Shown here in pieces: positions 55,822 to 64,000 of a stretch of DNA of 64,000 nucleotides (positions within the stretch are counted from its first letter, which is position 1; the number at the start of each line of letters is the position of its first letter). The translations under genes and the position numbers were made by a program. The DNA is from Takakia lepidozioides (taxonomy: Eukaryota > Streptophyta > Takakiopsida > Takakiales > Takakiaceae): contig CM060734.1 in NCBI GenBank assembly GCA_030704615.1, forward strand, positions 47,136,042-47,200,041. The letters run 5' to 3'. The notes under the pieces were generated by a model. It did not search any database. It was not told the DNA's origin and saw only the letters and a list, made by a program, of their open reading frames with translations.

Positions 55822-56590
55822 TTTGCACAAAATTGCAAGCCCAGAGGTAAGAATACATGGAATAAGCATCCAAAGGGGAATAGTCCCTGCTCTACCAAGC
55901 CAGCCTTGAGGTTCGATTCTAAGCTTGAGATTGCGACTTGACACAGCTAACAACAATCATGTCAGCTGATTGTGTGTTCCTGAAGATCTTAAAAATAATC
56001 AATCATGGTAATCTCAGGTTGTTGCCCACACAATAAGAGAGGGTGTGATGGTAACCCCAGGCAGGGCTACTCCAACCCTACATGACAGGATTCTATTTCA
56101 GAGTGAAAAGGAATATAACGTAGCATTCTAGCAGGCAAAGAATTGGTATGCTCTTGAGAAAATGAGCGGTATACTTTGTGAGGGGACTACTTCTCATCCA
56201 AAGGCACTCCAGCTTGTGGATGTACCATCATGCCTACCATGACAAAGAGGTGAGAATCTGTGAAAAGCCTCATGTCAGCCATGAAGACAAAATATTCAAT
56301 CCAGATCATACCTTATCAAAGTGCTAATCTTCTTTGTCTGGATGTCGATCGTACATCTTCTTCACTTGAAATCCGGCCCTCTTATGAATCTGGACCCACA
56401 CTCTATCCCTGGTCCTTCAACTATCCATGCCTGTGTACAAACCATGAATACATCTTCAGCCTTGTTGCTAGCAGCTGAAGCAGCTGACACTGACGGCGTG
56501 AAGTTCTTCGAGGAAACACCCCAACCCTACCTACAGTAACATGTCAAAATCACTACAAAACCACCATAGATTCACCAACAAGCTTCTCCA
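55822..56590. other. Unassigned interval
   Basis: No gene recognised. Two related 50-bp stretches (around 55,435 and 56,530: catgtcaaa(g/a)tcact) suggest internal repetition of a transposon. Short plus-strand open frames at 56,260-56,539 overlap in two frames and look fortuitous. Confidence 0.35.
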
Positions 56591-57620
56591 CATCTACGTT
56601 ATCTGTTTTTGGATAATTCTTGCTGCCACATTGGCAATAACTCCAGGTTAGGCTTTAGGGCAGTGTTCAGGCTGACATCTAGTACATTTCCAGCTTTGAC
56701 TATGTCACCATGAACCAGTAAACAGATGCAAAGAGCAAAGGAGAATGTAATTGCCCGATGTCTAAGCATTCTCCATGCATGTAAGCCCCCAAGCATTTCT
56801 GATCCTCGTAATGGGAGTAGACCTAGAGGGGGTTGTGTCCAAAACCGTAAAGGTTTGGCCAAAGACTGTCCTTAAAAATGAGGTTAGACATAAACTACCC
56901 TAGACTTGTTTTCAATCTATGACAAGAGCGAAGACCCGATCTCATGATCTCAGCAAACACCCCTTTATAATGTCACCATCTTATAATTGTCCTTTTCTAG
57001 GGTTGCAAGTTTGCACATACAATGCGCATTGCAAACACAAAGAAACCTGATGTGGTCAATGGGCTAAAACACACCTTAATTCATGCACCATTTGCTTAGA
57101 GGTCTTCAAGGACTCCATCCCACTGTACATATCCTGCAATCATGGGCTCCATGATCATACACATTTCGTTCAGCCATATTGTTGAACACTCCCTTTGCAT
57201 CCTTGATGCACCCACATTTGGCATACATGTCTATGTAAGGGTACTATTCAGAATGACATATGGTACAATTCCAGCTTTGACGATGTTACCATGGACCTCT
57301 TTGGCCTCTTGGCCTTGACCCGGCCAGGCTGCACTCCTTCCCGCAACATTTGCTCATATGTCTCCAATTCCCTCTTGAGCTTGGCATACATCTCCACAAG
57401 AGTATTGTTCAGAATGAAATCTGCCACAATTCCAGCTTTGACGATGCAGCCATGGATCTCTTTGCCCTTCTCCAGCAAGCTCGCACATGCACTACAAACA
57501 CAAACAAATGTAATTTGTGGTCGGACTTCACCCCCTCCCAAACCATTTGCTCATAGGTCTCCAAAACCTGCAATCCCCGCCCCTGAAGCAACATCGTGCA
57601 AGTAAAGCAAATGATGAAGT
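56591..57620 (-). pseudogene. Scattered PPR remnants
   Basis: Minus strand shows VHGDIVKAGNVLDVSLNTAL near 56,650-56,710, and between 57,000 and 57,620 ITFVCVCSACASLLEKGKEI, HGCIVKAGIVADFILNNTLV and LETYEQMLREGVQPG. Frames and spacing are lost. Same PPR family as at 42.7-44.5 kb. Confidence 0.8.
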
Positions 57621-57688
57621 AGAAAGACGAGGCAACATGGGAGAAGGGAAAATGGGGTCCAAGGGCTGAGAAGGTCAACTGGTCAACA

Positions 57689-58970
57689 ATGAGGTACTGG
57701 CTCTGGAGCACTATGTTGATGATTAAAGGGAGCAGCAAATACATGTGGGGCATCGCAGCAAAGTGCATGCCAACGAGGGTCAGAATAGTGCAAGAAAGAC
57801 TCCACGGATGGTGGGCAGCCAAGGGAGATGCAGTGAGGCAAGACACTCATGGCAAGGGAGCTGCCAAGACAAAACAGTTGATTAAGCTACGGAGAAAAAA
57901 GAAAGCACAAGATCAACTACGAGGAAAAGTAGCAATTCAGGCATGGGAGCTGCTGCTAAAACATGAGGAGGAAGACATACAAGGTGAAGCATCAAGGGAA
58001 CCAGTAGAAGATGAGGAAGATGGAGCACACTTTCCTGTCAAAGGTTGGCATTCGAAGAATGTAACCCAGCAATCAGAAAGTGAGGCACCCGAGGCTGGAC
58101 TGCTGCAAAGAGGTACAAAGACAGGAGCTGAGAATGAGATGTTGCCGTTCGTTGAAGTTCCCCATACAAGGGCTGTTTGGCAAGCACCAGGCAAGGATGA
58201 GAGGTGAATCTGGGATAAAACCAGCAGCTGGGAGTGAGGAAAGACACAAGGAAGGGCAGCAATACCTTGTCAAATCTGAGGGTGATGGCTGGAGAAAATT
58301 AAACAAGGACTGGAAGTATGGGAGCAGCAATCGCACGAAGAAAAATCTGCCTGAGAGGCTGAAGAGTGAAAGGGAGGAAGACAGGCACCTCGCTTATGAA
58401 AGGTGGAAGGGCAGGGTAGAAAACCTGATGCCTGAAACTGATGGGAGCTCGTGGGAGACTCTGCCAAGAAGACTCCAATCAGCTGCTGCCAACAATCGGA
58501 CCAGTGAAAGATAGCCCTTGGCTGGCGCAACACCATGAAATACATGCAGCCCTGATAGCATGGTGAGTGGGGCACCAACCGAGTTAGAAAATGAGGGAGA
58601 AGGAGGAGACTTCCCTGCCAAGAAAGTCAATGACGGGCCTGCAGTGGCATGCAAGGAAAGGGACACCGTAAGTGTTGCCAACAGATGCAAATCAGTGCTC
58701 ATTCATTCAAAAGCACCACGGGAGATGAAGGAAAAGACACCTGCAGGGACGTTGAAGCATAAAAGGGGAGAGCACTTCACTTGGGAAGAAAGTGAAGCAT
58801 TGGAGAATGAGGCTGATGACTGGCAGTCTGAAAAGGAAAGGCAGTTGTGGGAAACCCTGCCAAGACAACCATATGGAGAGAATCAAGCAGGTGAGAACTG
58901 CCCTTCATTGGGGTGGTGCAAACAAGAGCAAGACCAGAAGCTGAACCACATGAGAAGATAGTGTGTCATC
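57689..58970 (+). CDS. Unidentified highly charged reading frames
   Basis: Three consecutive open stretches: 57,689-58,207, 58,080-58,514 and 58,560-58,961. They encode Lys/Glu/Arg-rich, low-hydrophobicity protein, starting YMWGIAAKCMPTRVRIVQER and including LIKLRRKKKAQDQLRGKVAI. WETLPRRLQS (about 58,455) recurs as WETLPRQPYG (about 58,850), so the frame has internal repetition. No known family is recognised. It could be one decayed gene with frame changes at 58,205 and 58,515, or the N-terminal part of a nuclear protein whose next exon is at 58,970-59,170. No splice structure is proven. Confidence 0.4.
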
Positions 58971-59170
58971 ACAGATGGAGACCCTGGAAAATGCTCTGCC
59001 CAGAAGATGAAGAACATTAGGCAACTAGAAACGTGGGGGGCTGAATATGCTCTGCAATCAACTTGGCTTGTTGAATGCTTGCATAAGAGATGAGGGGTTG
59101 CTGTCAGTACACGACATTGAGTTCATCAAATCCTACAACAGCCCACCATTGCTGCCCACTGCTTACAAAC
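58971..59170 (+). other. Possible BRCT-like remnant downstream of the charged frames
   Basis: In one frame the text is QKMKNIRQLETWGAEYALQ then STWLVECLHKR and a stop, reminiscent of the end of a BRCT repeat (a Trp-Leu pair near the end). Another frame continues LLSVHDIEFIKSYNSPPLL. Weak, based on a few residues. Confidence 0.25.
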
Positions 59171-59289
59171 TGCCACAAAAATAGTTTCACAGGACTTACT
59201 TTCTGATTCCCCTGATCTCTCCAAGAACCTTGTGATCATCAGGAAGAATACCAAATCATGGTACAAAGGGGAGCCAAGAGCCCACATTT

Positions 59290-59417
59290 GCACATAATGC
59301 GCGCTTGACGCCATAAACGCTTGCAACAATAGGACATGGGCCTCGATTTGGTCTTCGTCCTTCTCGCATCACTTGCTCGTCTCTCTCCCAAGCCTCCATC
59401 CCTCTCCCAACACTTAG
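59290..59417 (-). pseudogene. PPR remnant interrupted by a gypsy LTR
   Basis: Minus strand GRGMEAWERDEQVMREGRRPN is a decayed form of GRGMEALETYEQMMREGVKPN. It stops exactly at the LTR edge at 59,418. Confidence 0.65.
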
Positions 59418-60129
59418 TGTCGCGCACCTCACTTCGGTAAGCTCCCCCCCCCTCAAGTCATAGTTACTCGCTTGATGCGCGCGCCTAACTCCCAACTTGG
59501 CCGCCGGGCCAACTTGGAGCTCCGGCTGCTCACCGGGGCATAACGGTCACCCTTTGATCTCCCAAAGAACCCTCCAACGGTTTGGAACCAGCGGAATTCC
59601 CTTTGGTAGTTGGCAGTCCGGAACCGCTCCCCACTCTTTGGTCGCTTTCCGGCTCGCTCGCTTACTCACTAGTTTTGGTCACCAACGGGCCTTGCACCGT
59701 TCTCGGGGTTACTACTCCCTATATATACTTCTGTAGCTGTCCGCGGGGGTTTCACAAACAACCATGCCATTTTATGGCGAACCACCACGAACACCCTCGA
59801 CTCCGGTGATGAGTCGCGGTGAGTCTTGGCCCACCCACCACGGCCCTATGGACCATGATGAGTCCCAAGACTCCCCACGACTCCCACCACGAGGTCTCCG
59901 CCCCAGGGTGAGTCCTATGCCACCCCCACTAAGTCCCGCTAAGCTACCACCACCCTTGTGGAGCCACCCCCACCGCAACCCGGTGTGCGGGGCTCCACCT
60001 AGTGAGCGCCTCCGCCCCTTGAGTGCCTTGGGCACTCAAGGGTGCTTCAGCCCCCCATACTATCGCTGCCACTGCCCCCACCACAGGGGCAGCCCCTCAT
60101 GTGTCCCGACCCCCTGCCTCAAGGCAAAG
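59418..60129 (-). repeat. Gypsy LTR, abutting a second LTR
   Basis: Minus-strand LTR beginning (plus sense) tgtcgcgcacctcacttcgg. It matches the 721-bp LTR but lacks the last ten bases (ggccgcgaca) because the next LTR starts there. Probably an older LTR into whose end the element at 60,130 inserted. Confidence 0.88.
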
Positions 60130-60848
60130 TGTCGCGCACCTCACTTCGGTAAGCTCCCCCTTCAAGTCATAGATACTCGCTTTGATGCGCGCGCCTGACT
60201 CCCAACCTGGCCGCCGGGCCAACTTGGAGCTTCGGCTGCTCACCGAGACATAAGGTCCCCTTCGCTCTCCCACTAAACCCTCCACTATTTGGGCCTAGTG
60301 GAATTCCCTTTGGTAGATGGCAGTCCGGAACAGTTCCCCACTCTTTGTCGCTTTCCGGCTCGCTCGCTTACTCACTAGTTTTTGGTCACCAACGGGCTTG
60401 CACCATCGGGGTCACTACTCCCCTTATGTATCTTCTGTTGCTGTCCGCGGGGGTTTCACAACCAGCCATGCCATTTTATGGCGAACCAACCAACGAAAAC
60501 CCTCGACTCCCGGTGTGAGTCGCGGTGAGTCTTTGGCCCACTCACCACGGCCCCTATGGACCGTGATGAGTCCCAAGACTTCCCACGACTCCCACCACAG
60601 AGGTCTCGCCCCCATGGTGAGTCCTATGCCACCCCCACTAAGTCCCGCTAAGCTACCACCACCCCTTGTGGAGCCACCCCACCGCAACCCGGTGTGCGGG
60701 GCTCCACCTAGTGAGCGCCTCCGCCTCCTGAGTGCCTTGGGCACTCAAGGGTGCTTCAGCCCCCCATACCTATCGCTGTCGCTGCCCCCACCACAGGGGC
60801 AGCCCCTCATGTGTCACAACCCTGCCCTCAAGGCAAAGGGCCGCGATA
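60130..60848 (-). repeat. 3' LTR of gypsy copy 3 (minus strand)
   Basis: 719 bp. Its inner edge is ccgcgata followed by cacacccctacc, the reverse complement of the polypurine region before the 3' LTR of copy 2. The terminal CA has become TA on this side. Confidence 0.9.
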
Positions 60849-61751
60849 CACACCCCTACCAATAGGGAGTCGATGTCCTCATGGACTTGTCCATTTTGTA
60901 GAAACGAACATCCAAAGTTGTGGCGTCCCACATCAAGAGTTGTTCCGCACCATGGCGTCCCATGGCAAAAACCCCAACCCACACTTGACTCTACTCTCCA
61001 CTAGCTAGTTCGGCCGACTTTCTTCAAGTCCCGGCCAAGGGTGGAGCCTCTCCAGCTCCTCCCAGTGCACTCTTTCTTGGCCTACTTCAAGGCCAAGGAG
61101 CGATCCTCCCCGAGGATCGAATCGCCTTACTGCAACAACATTGCTTGCGACCGCTCATGATGCCGCTTTTGGCATCACCTTGAGCAAGGGTTCACCTGGA
61201 ACCCTCTTTGACTAGGAAGATAACCTTGAACCAAACCGTGCGCCCCAATCACTACAATTGGGTCCGCCCTTGGAATGCTGGCCTGAGGTACGGGAACACG
61301 CCGACGAAGCCACACTACGACTTCGTCCCGAGGCTACACGATTATACGTGAACGGAAGCACGTGGCGTCCGGTTAGCCCGCACTACAAGGAAACCCCTCG
61401 GTAGCGCAGTTATAGTACGGCGCAGCGCCAGGTGCGCACGTAGCACGTGAACTCCCAAAGAAGGCGCAAGTTTCCTTGCCCCTTGGATGGGGTCACCCGA
61501 TTTCGGCACTACGCAAACACACGATTAACCCAATTTACCTCTCCCACTTTTATAAGCTAGCATGCATTCTACACACTAGCCAACCATACCATGCATCACC
61601 ATTCCAAACAAAATAGGACGCACAACATTTGGAATCCATTTCATTTATAGCACGTTTTGTACAATACAAGTTTTTGCAATCGGATTCCTAAGCTAGCTAA
61701 GCCGGGCTAAGCATGCATTTCCTCCCCCACGCTCCAAGGTTGATGTCCCCA

Positions 61752-62024
61752 TCAACGCTTCTTCCGCTTTTGAGGTCGCCCTTCGAAAACTGCAACCGCC
61801 TCGGATGCGTTTCCCATTTCTGAGGCACGCACCCAAGATGCCTCCACATGATGATAGCCCTTCCATTTGACGAGATACTCCGTTTCTCGGTTCTTGAACC
61901 TCCTCGACTTAAGTACTGCCTCCACCTCGTACTCAGGTTCATTTTCATGATCCAACAGCACAGGTGGCGGACGCAACACTTGATGCCGATTCGGACGCGC
62001 TTCATCTTTGAAGTAAGGCTTCAA
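61752..62024 (-). pseudogene. Gypsy copy 3 integrase C-terminus and chromodomain
   Basis: Open for 90 codons. After EPEYEVEAVLKSRRFKNRE it contains EYLVKWKGYHHVEASWV, a complete chromodomain core with the aromatic cage-type Y and W residues, then a basic tail RPQKRKKR and stop. This is the reference that shows what copies 1 (deleted) and 2 (frameshifted) have lost. A frame change separates it from the integrase proper. Confidence 0.88.
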
Positions 62025-62314
62025 AAGGAGACATGGAATACTGGATGCACCTTGCTGTTTGCCGGCAGCTCCAATTCATACACATCCTCATTCATAACCT
62101 TCCGATGCGAAAGGGTCCCGCATACGGAGGTACGAACTTTGGACTCACTTCCGGAGGTAGTCGGAAATTCTTGATGTTCAACCAGACCTCCGTGCCTGCC
62201 TCAAACTTCACTTCCCTCCGCTTCGATTCGCCTGCCTTTCATACCGTTTCCTAGCTTTGGCAATGTTGTACTTTGCGAGCTTCAACAAACGCTCGCGTTC
62301 TTCCAGTACCGCCG

Positions 62315-62845
62315 CTACTGCCGGTTCCTCAACGTCCTGGCGGCCCAACTTGTCGGCACCAGAGGTGCTTTTCCATAGACCAATACGAAAGGGGAAACTC
62401 CCGTTGCGGAGTGTTCTGTGTTATTATAACAGAACTCTGCCGCGTCTAAGTGTTCCACCCAGTCTGTTTGGTCTGCCGACACGTAATTCCGCAAGATCTG
62501 CTTCACTACGGAATTCACTCTTTCTGTTTGGCCGTCGGTCGTAGGTCGGAAGGCGGTGCTCATGCCTCGTCCCATCTTCTTCCAAAGTGCCCTCCAAAAT
62601 TTACTCGTAAACTTTGGATCGCGGTCCGAGACAATATCCTTCGGGACTCCATGATGCTTTAAGACGTGGGCGAAGTAAAGTCGCCCTGTCTCCTGCGCCG
62701 TTGCCGTCTCCTTGGTGGGGATGAAATGGCCCATTTTACTGAACCTATCCACCACCACCATGATTGCATCGAATCCTTTTGACAGCGGCATAGCAGTCAT
62801 GAAATCCATCGAGACGCTTTCCCAAGTCCCCTCTGGAATCGGCAA
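62315..62845 (-). pseudogene. Gypsy copy 3 integrase core
   Basis: Contains SMDFMTAMPLSKGFDAIMVVV (first Asp), GVPKDIVSDRDPKFTSKFW (second Asp) and TDGQTERVNSVVKQILRNYV (Glu), the complete DDE triad for strand transfer. Open for 176 codons. The zinc finger part upstream (62,860-63,059) is in another frame. Confidence 0.9.
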
Positions 62846-63157
62846 GGGTTGTAACAGCCCCGCTTGCTTTTTGTACTCGCTCCGGTTTTGTTGGCATGTG
62901 GTGCATGTCTTGACATACTCCTCTGCCTCCTCCCTCAGTTTGGGGCCAGAAATACTCTTTCTTCAAGAGTGCCGCAGTGCGCTTGGCTCCGCCGTGGCCC
63001 GCAAGCGGGCTATCATGGCATTCTCTCAAGAGGCTATCTCTGATCCCTCCCTTCGGCACGTAGAGACGCTTTTGCTTATACCGGAGCAGTCCATTTTTGC
63101 AAGTGGAACTGCGATTTAACCCCCATCCTCAAGTCCTGCATCACGGACTTCGCCAGC

Positions 63158-63830
63158 TCATCCTTCCGGCAAGCCTTCCGGATCTTCCTTTGGAGCGCCG
63201 TCTCGCCCTTGTACACCAACAAGCTGCTGCTTTCTACTTAAAGCATCGGCCACCACGTTGTCTCGTCCCGGTTTGTACTGGATATCCACGTCGAACACCG
63301 CCAAAGTATCTTGCCACCTAAGTTGTTTTGGGGACAACTTGGGCTGCGTGGCAAAATACTTCACCGTGACATTGTCCGTGAACACCTTCACTGGGTTGGA
63401 ACCAACATAGTGGCGCCAAAGCTCAAGACAGTGCACCACCGCCTTCATCTCTTTCTCGTGCGTCGGCCACCGTCGCTCCACTTCATTCAGTTTCTTACTT
63501 TCGTAAGCCACTGGACGTCCATCTTGCATCAGTACACCCCCAATCGCGAAGTCCGACGCATCTGTATGAATCTCGAACGGACGATCGAACTCCGGGATTT
63601 TCAAGACTGGAGCTTCCGCCATCCGCTGCTTCAATTCAGCAAAAGCTTGGCCACAAAAGGTGTTCCATGCCCAGACTTTGGATTTACACAGAAGGTCTGA
63701 CAGCGGCCCCGCGATCTTGGCGAAATTTCTCACATACTTCCGGTAATAGGAGGCGAGTCCTAGGAAGGATCGCACTCCCGGACCGAAGTCGGAGGCTCCC
63801 AGTCCAAGATTGCCCTCACCTTTCTGTCAT
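63158..63830 (-). pseudogene. Gypsy copy 3 RT connection and RNase H
   Basis: Open stretch with [76 protein letters not shown] and VVADALSRKQQ. These are the Asp-Glu-Asp residues of an RNase H domain that removes the RNA template. A frameshift near 63,775 separates it from the RT. Confidence 0.9.
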
Positions 63831-64000
63831 CCATTTGATCCCATCCTGTGTAATCACATGCCCCAGAACTCCACTTTGTGACCCCCGAATTCGCACTTTG
63901 AAGCTTTGGCATACAGCTTCCCTTCCCAATTTTGGAACACCCTTTTGAGGTGCTCCAGGTGCTCCTCCTTTGTTTTCGAGTACACCAAGATGTCGTCGAT

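Larger units (their letters stand above)
60849..64000 (-). mobile_element. Ty3/gypsy chromodomain element, copy 3 (continues beyond window)
   Basis: Minus strand, 3' non-coding 60,849-61,745, pol 61,752 to the window end. Same family as copies 1 and 2. Copy 3 preserves the longest open segments of integrase and RNase H. The RT is only begun at the right edge (YIDD region at about 63,995), and gag and 5' LTR lie outside. Confidence 0.92.

Noticed and set aside
57937-58336. Minus-strand Ser/Cys-rich frames
   Set aside because: Antisense shadows of the charged plus-strand frames.

Overview
This is a nuclear plant chromosome window made of a few host genes, most of them old or broken, and a thick layer of nested retrotransposons. 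Host proteins are plant-type: a plastid elongation factor P with a spliced transit peptide, a CYP85-clan cytochrome P450, a stearoyl-ACP desaturase exon, a thylakoid-lumen FKBP, an FTSH3/10-like mitochondrial m-AAA protease, and many PLS/DYW pentatricopeptide-repeat (PPR) sequences. Abundant DYW-type PPR sequence, large LTR elements and an unusual LINE suggest a seed-free vascular plant with a big genome (fern or lycophyte). That assignment is inference, not read from the sequence.

Layout. 1-16 kb is the gene-bearing part. It holds the 3' end of a P450 (+, three in-frame exons), a complete seven-exon plastid EF-P gene (-, 240 codons, with a 5'-truncated LINE in its last intron), a frameshifted methylesterase-like exon (-), a near full-length LINE with target-site duplication (10.2-15.1 kb) and two FKBP exons (-). 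17-18.5 kb is a second LINE type, 3' part only, with an A-rich tail. 18.5-22.7 kb is a 5'-truncated Ty3/gypsy chromodomain element.

22.7-44.5 kb is a decayed minus-strand PPR locus split by insertions. Part of it has become a tandem array with unit lengths of about 115 and 136 bp. One split is a 3.57-kb TG...CA insertion with a 5-bp duplication (24.1-27.7 kb). The other is a minus-strand retroelement encoding Gag, a retropepsin-like protease and a C5 cytosine DNA methyltransferase, with no reverse transcriptase seen. A complete chromodomain gypsy element (30,279-37,225; 721-bp LTRs; duplication gcccc; initiator-Met primer site) lies inside this element's protease reading frame.

44.5-51 kb carries two PPR-DYW pseudogene ends, a desaturase last exon with an early stop, and a truncated FTSH pseudogene. 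51-59 kb holds a tRNA-derived SINE, short tandem repeats, a second copy of the 24-27 kb repeat family, a CACTA-type transposon end, an RPL23A fragment, PPR scraps and an unidentified charged reading frame. 59.4-64 kb is two abutting gypsy LTRs and a minus-strand gypsy element running off the window.

The only genes that look functional are EF-P and, as far as it is visible, the P450. The most unusual feature is the retroelement-borne cytosine methyltransferase.
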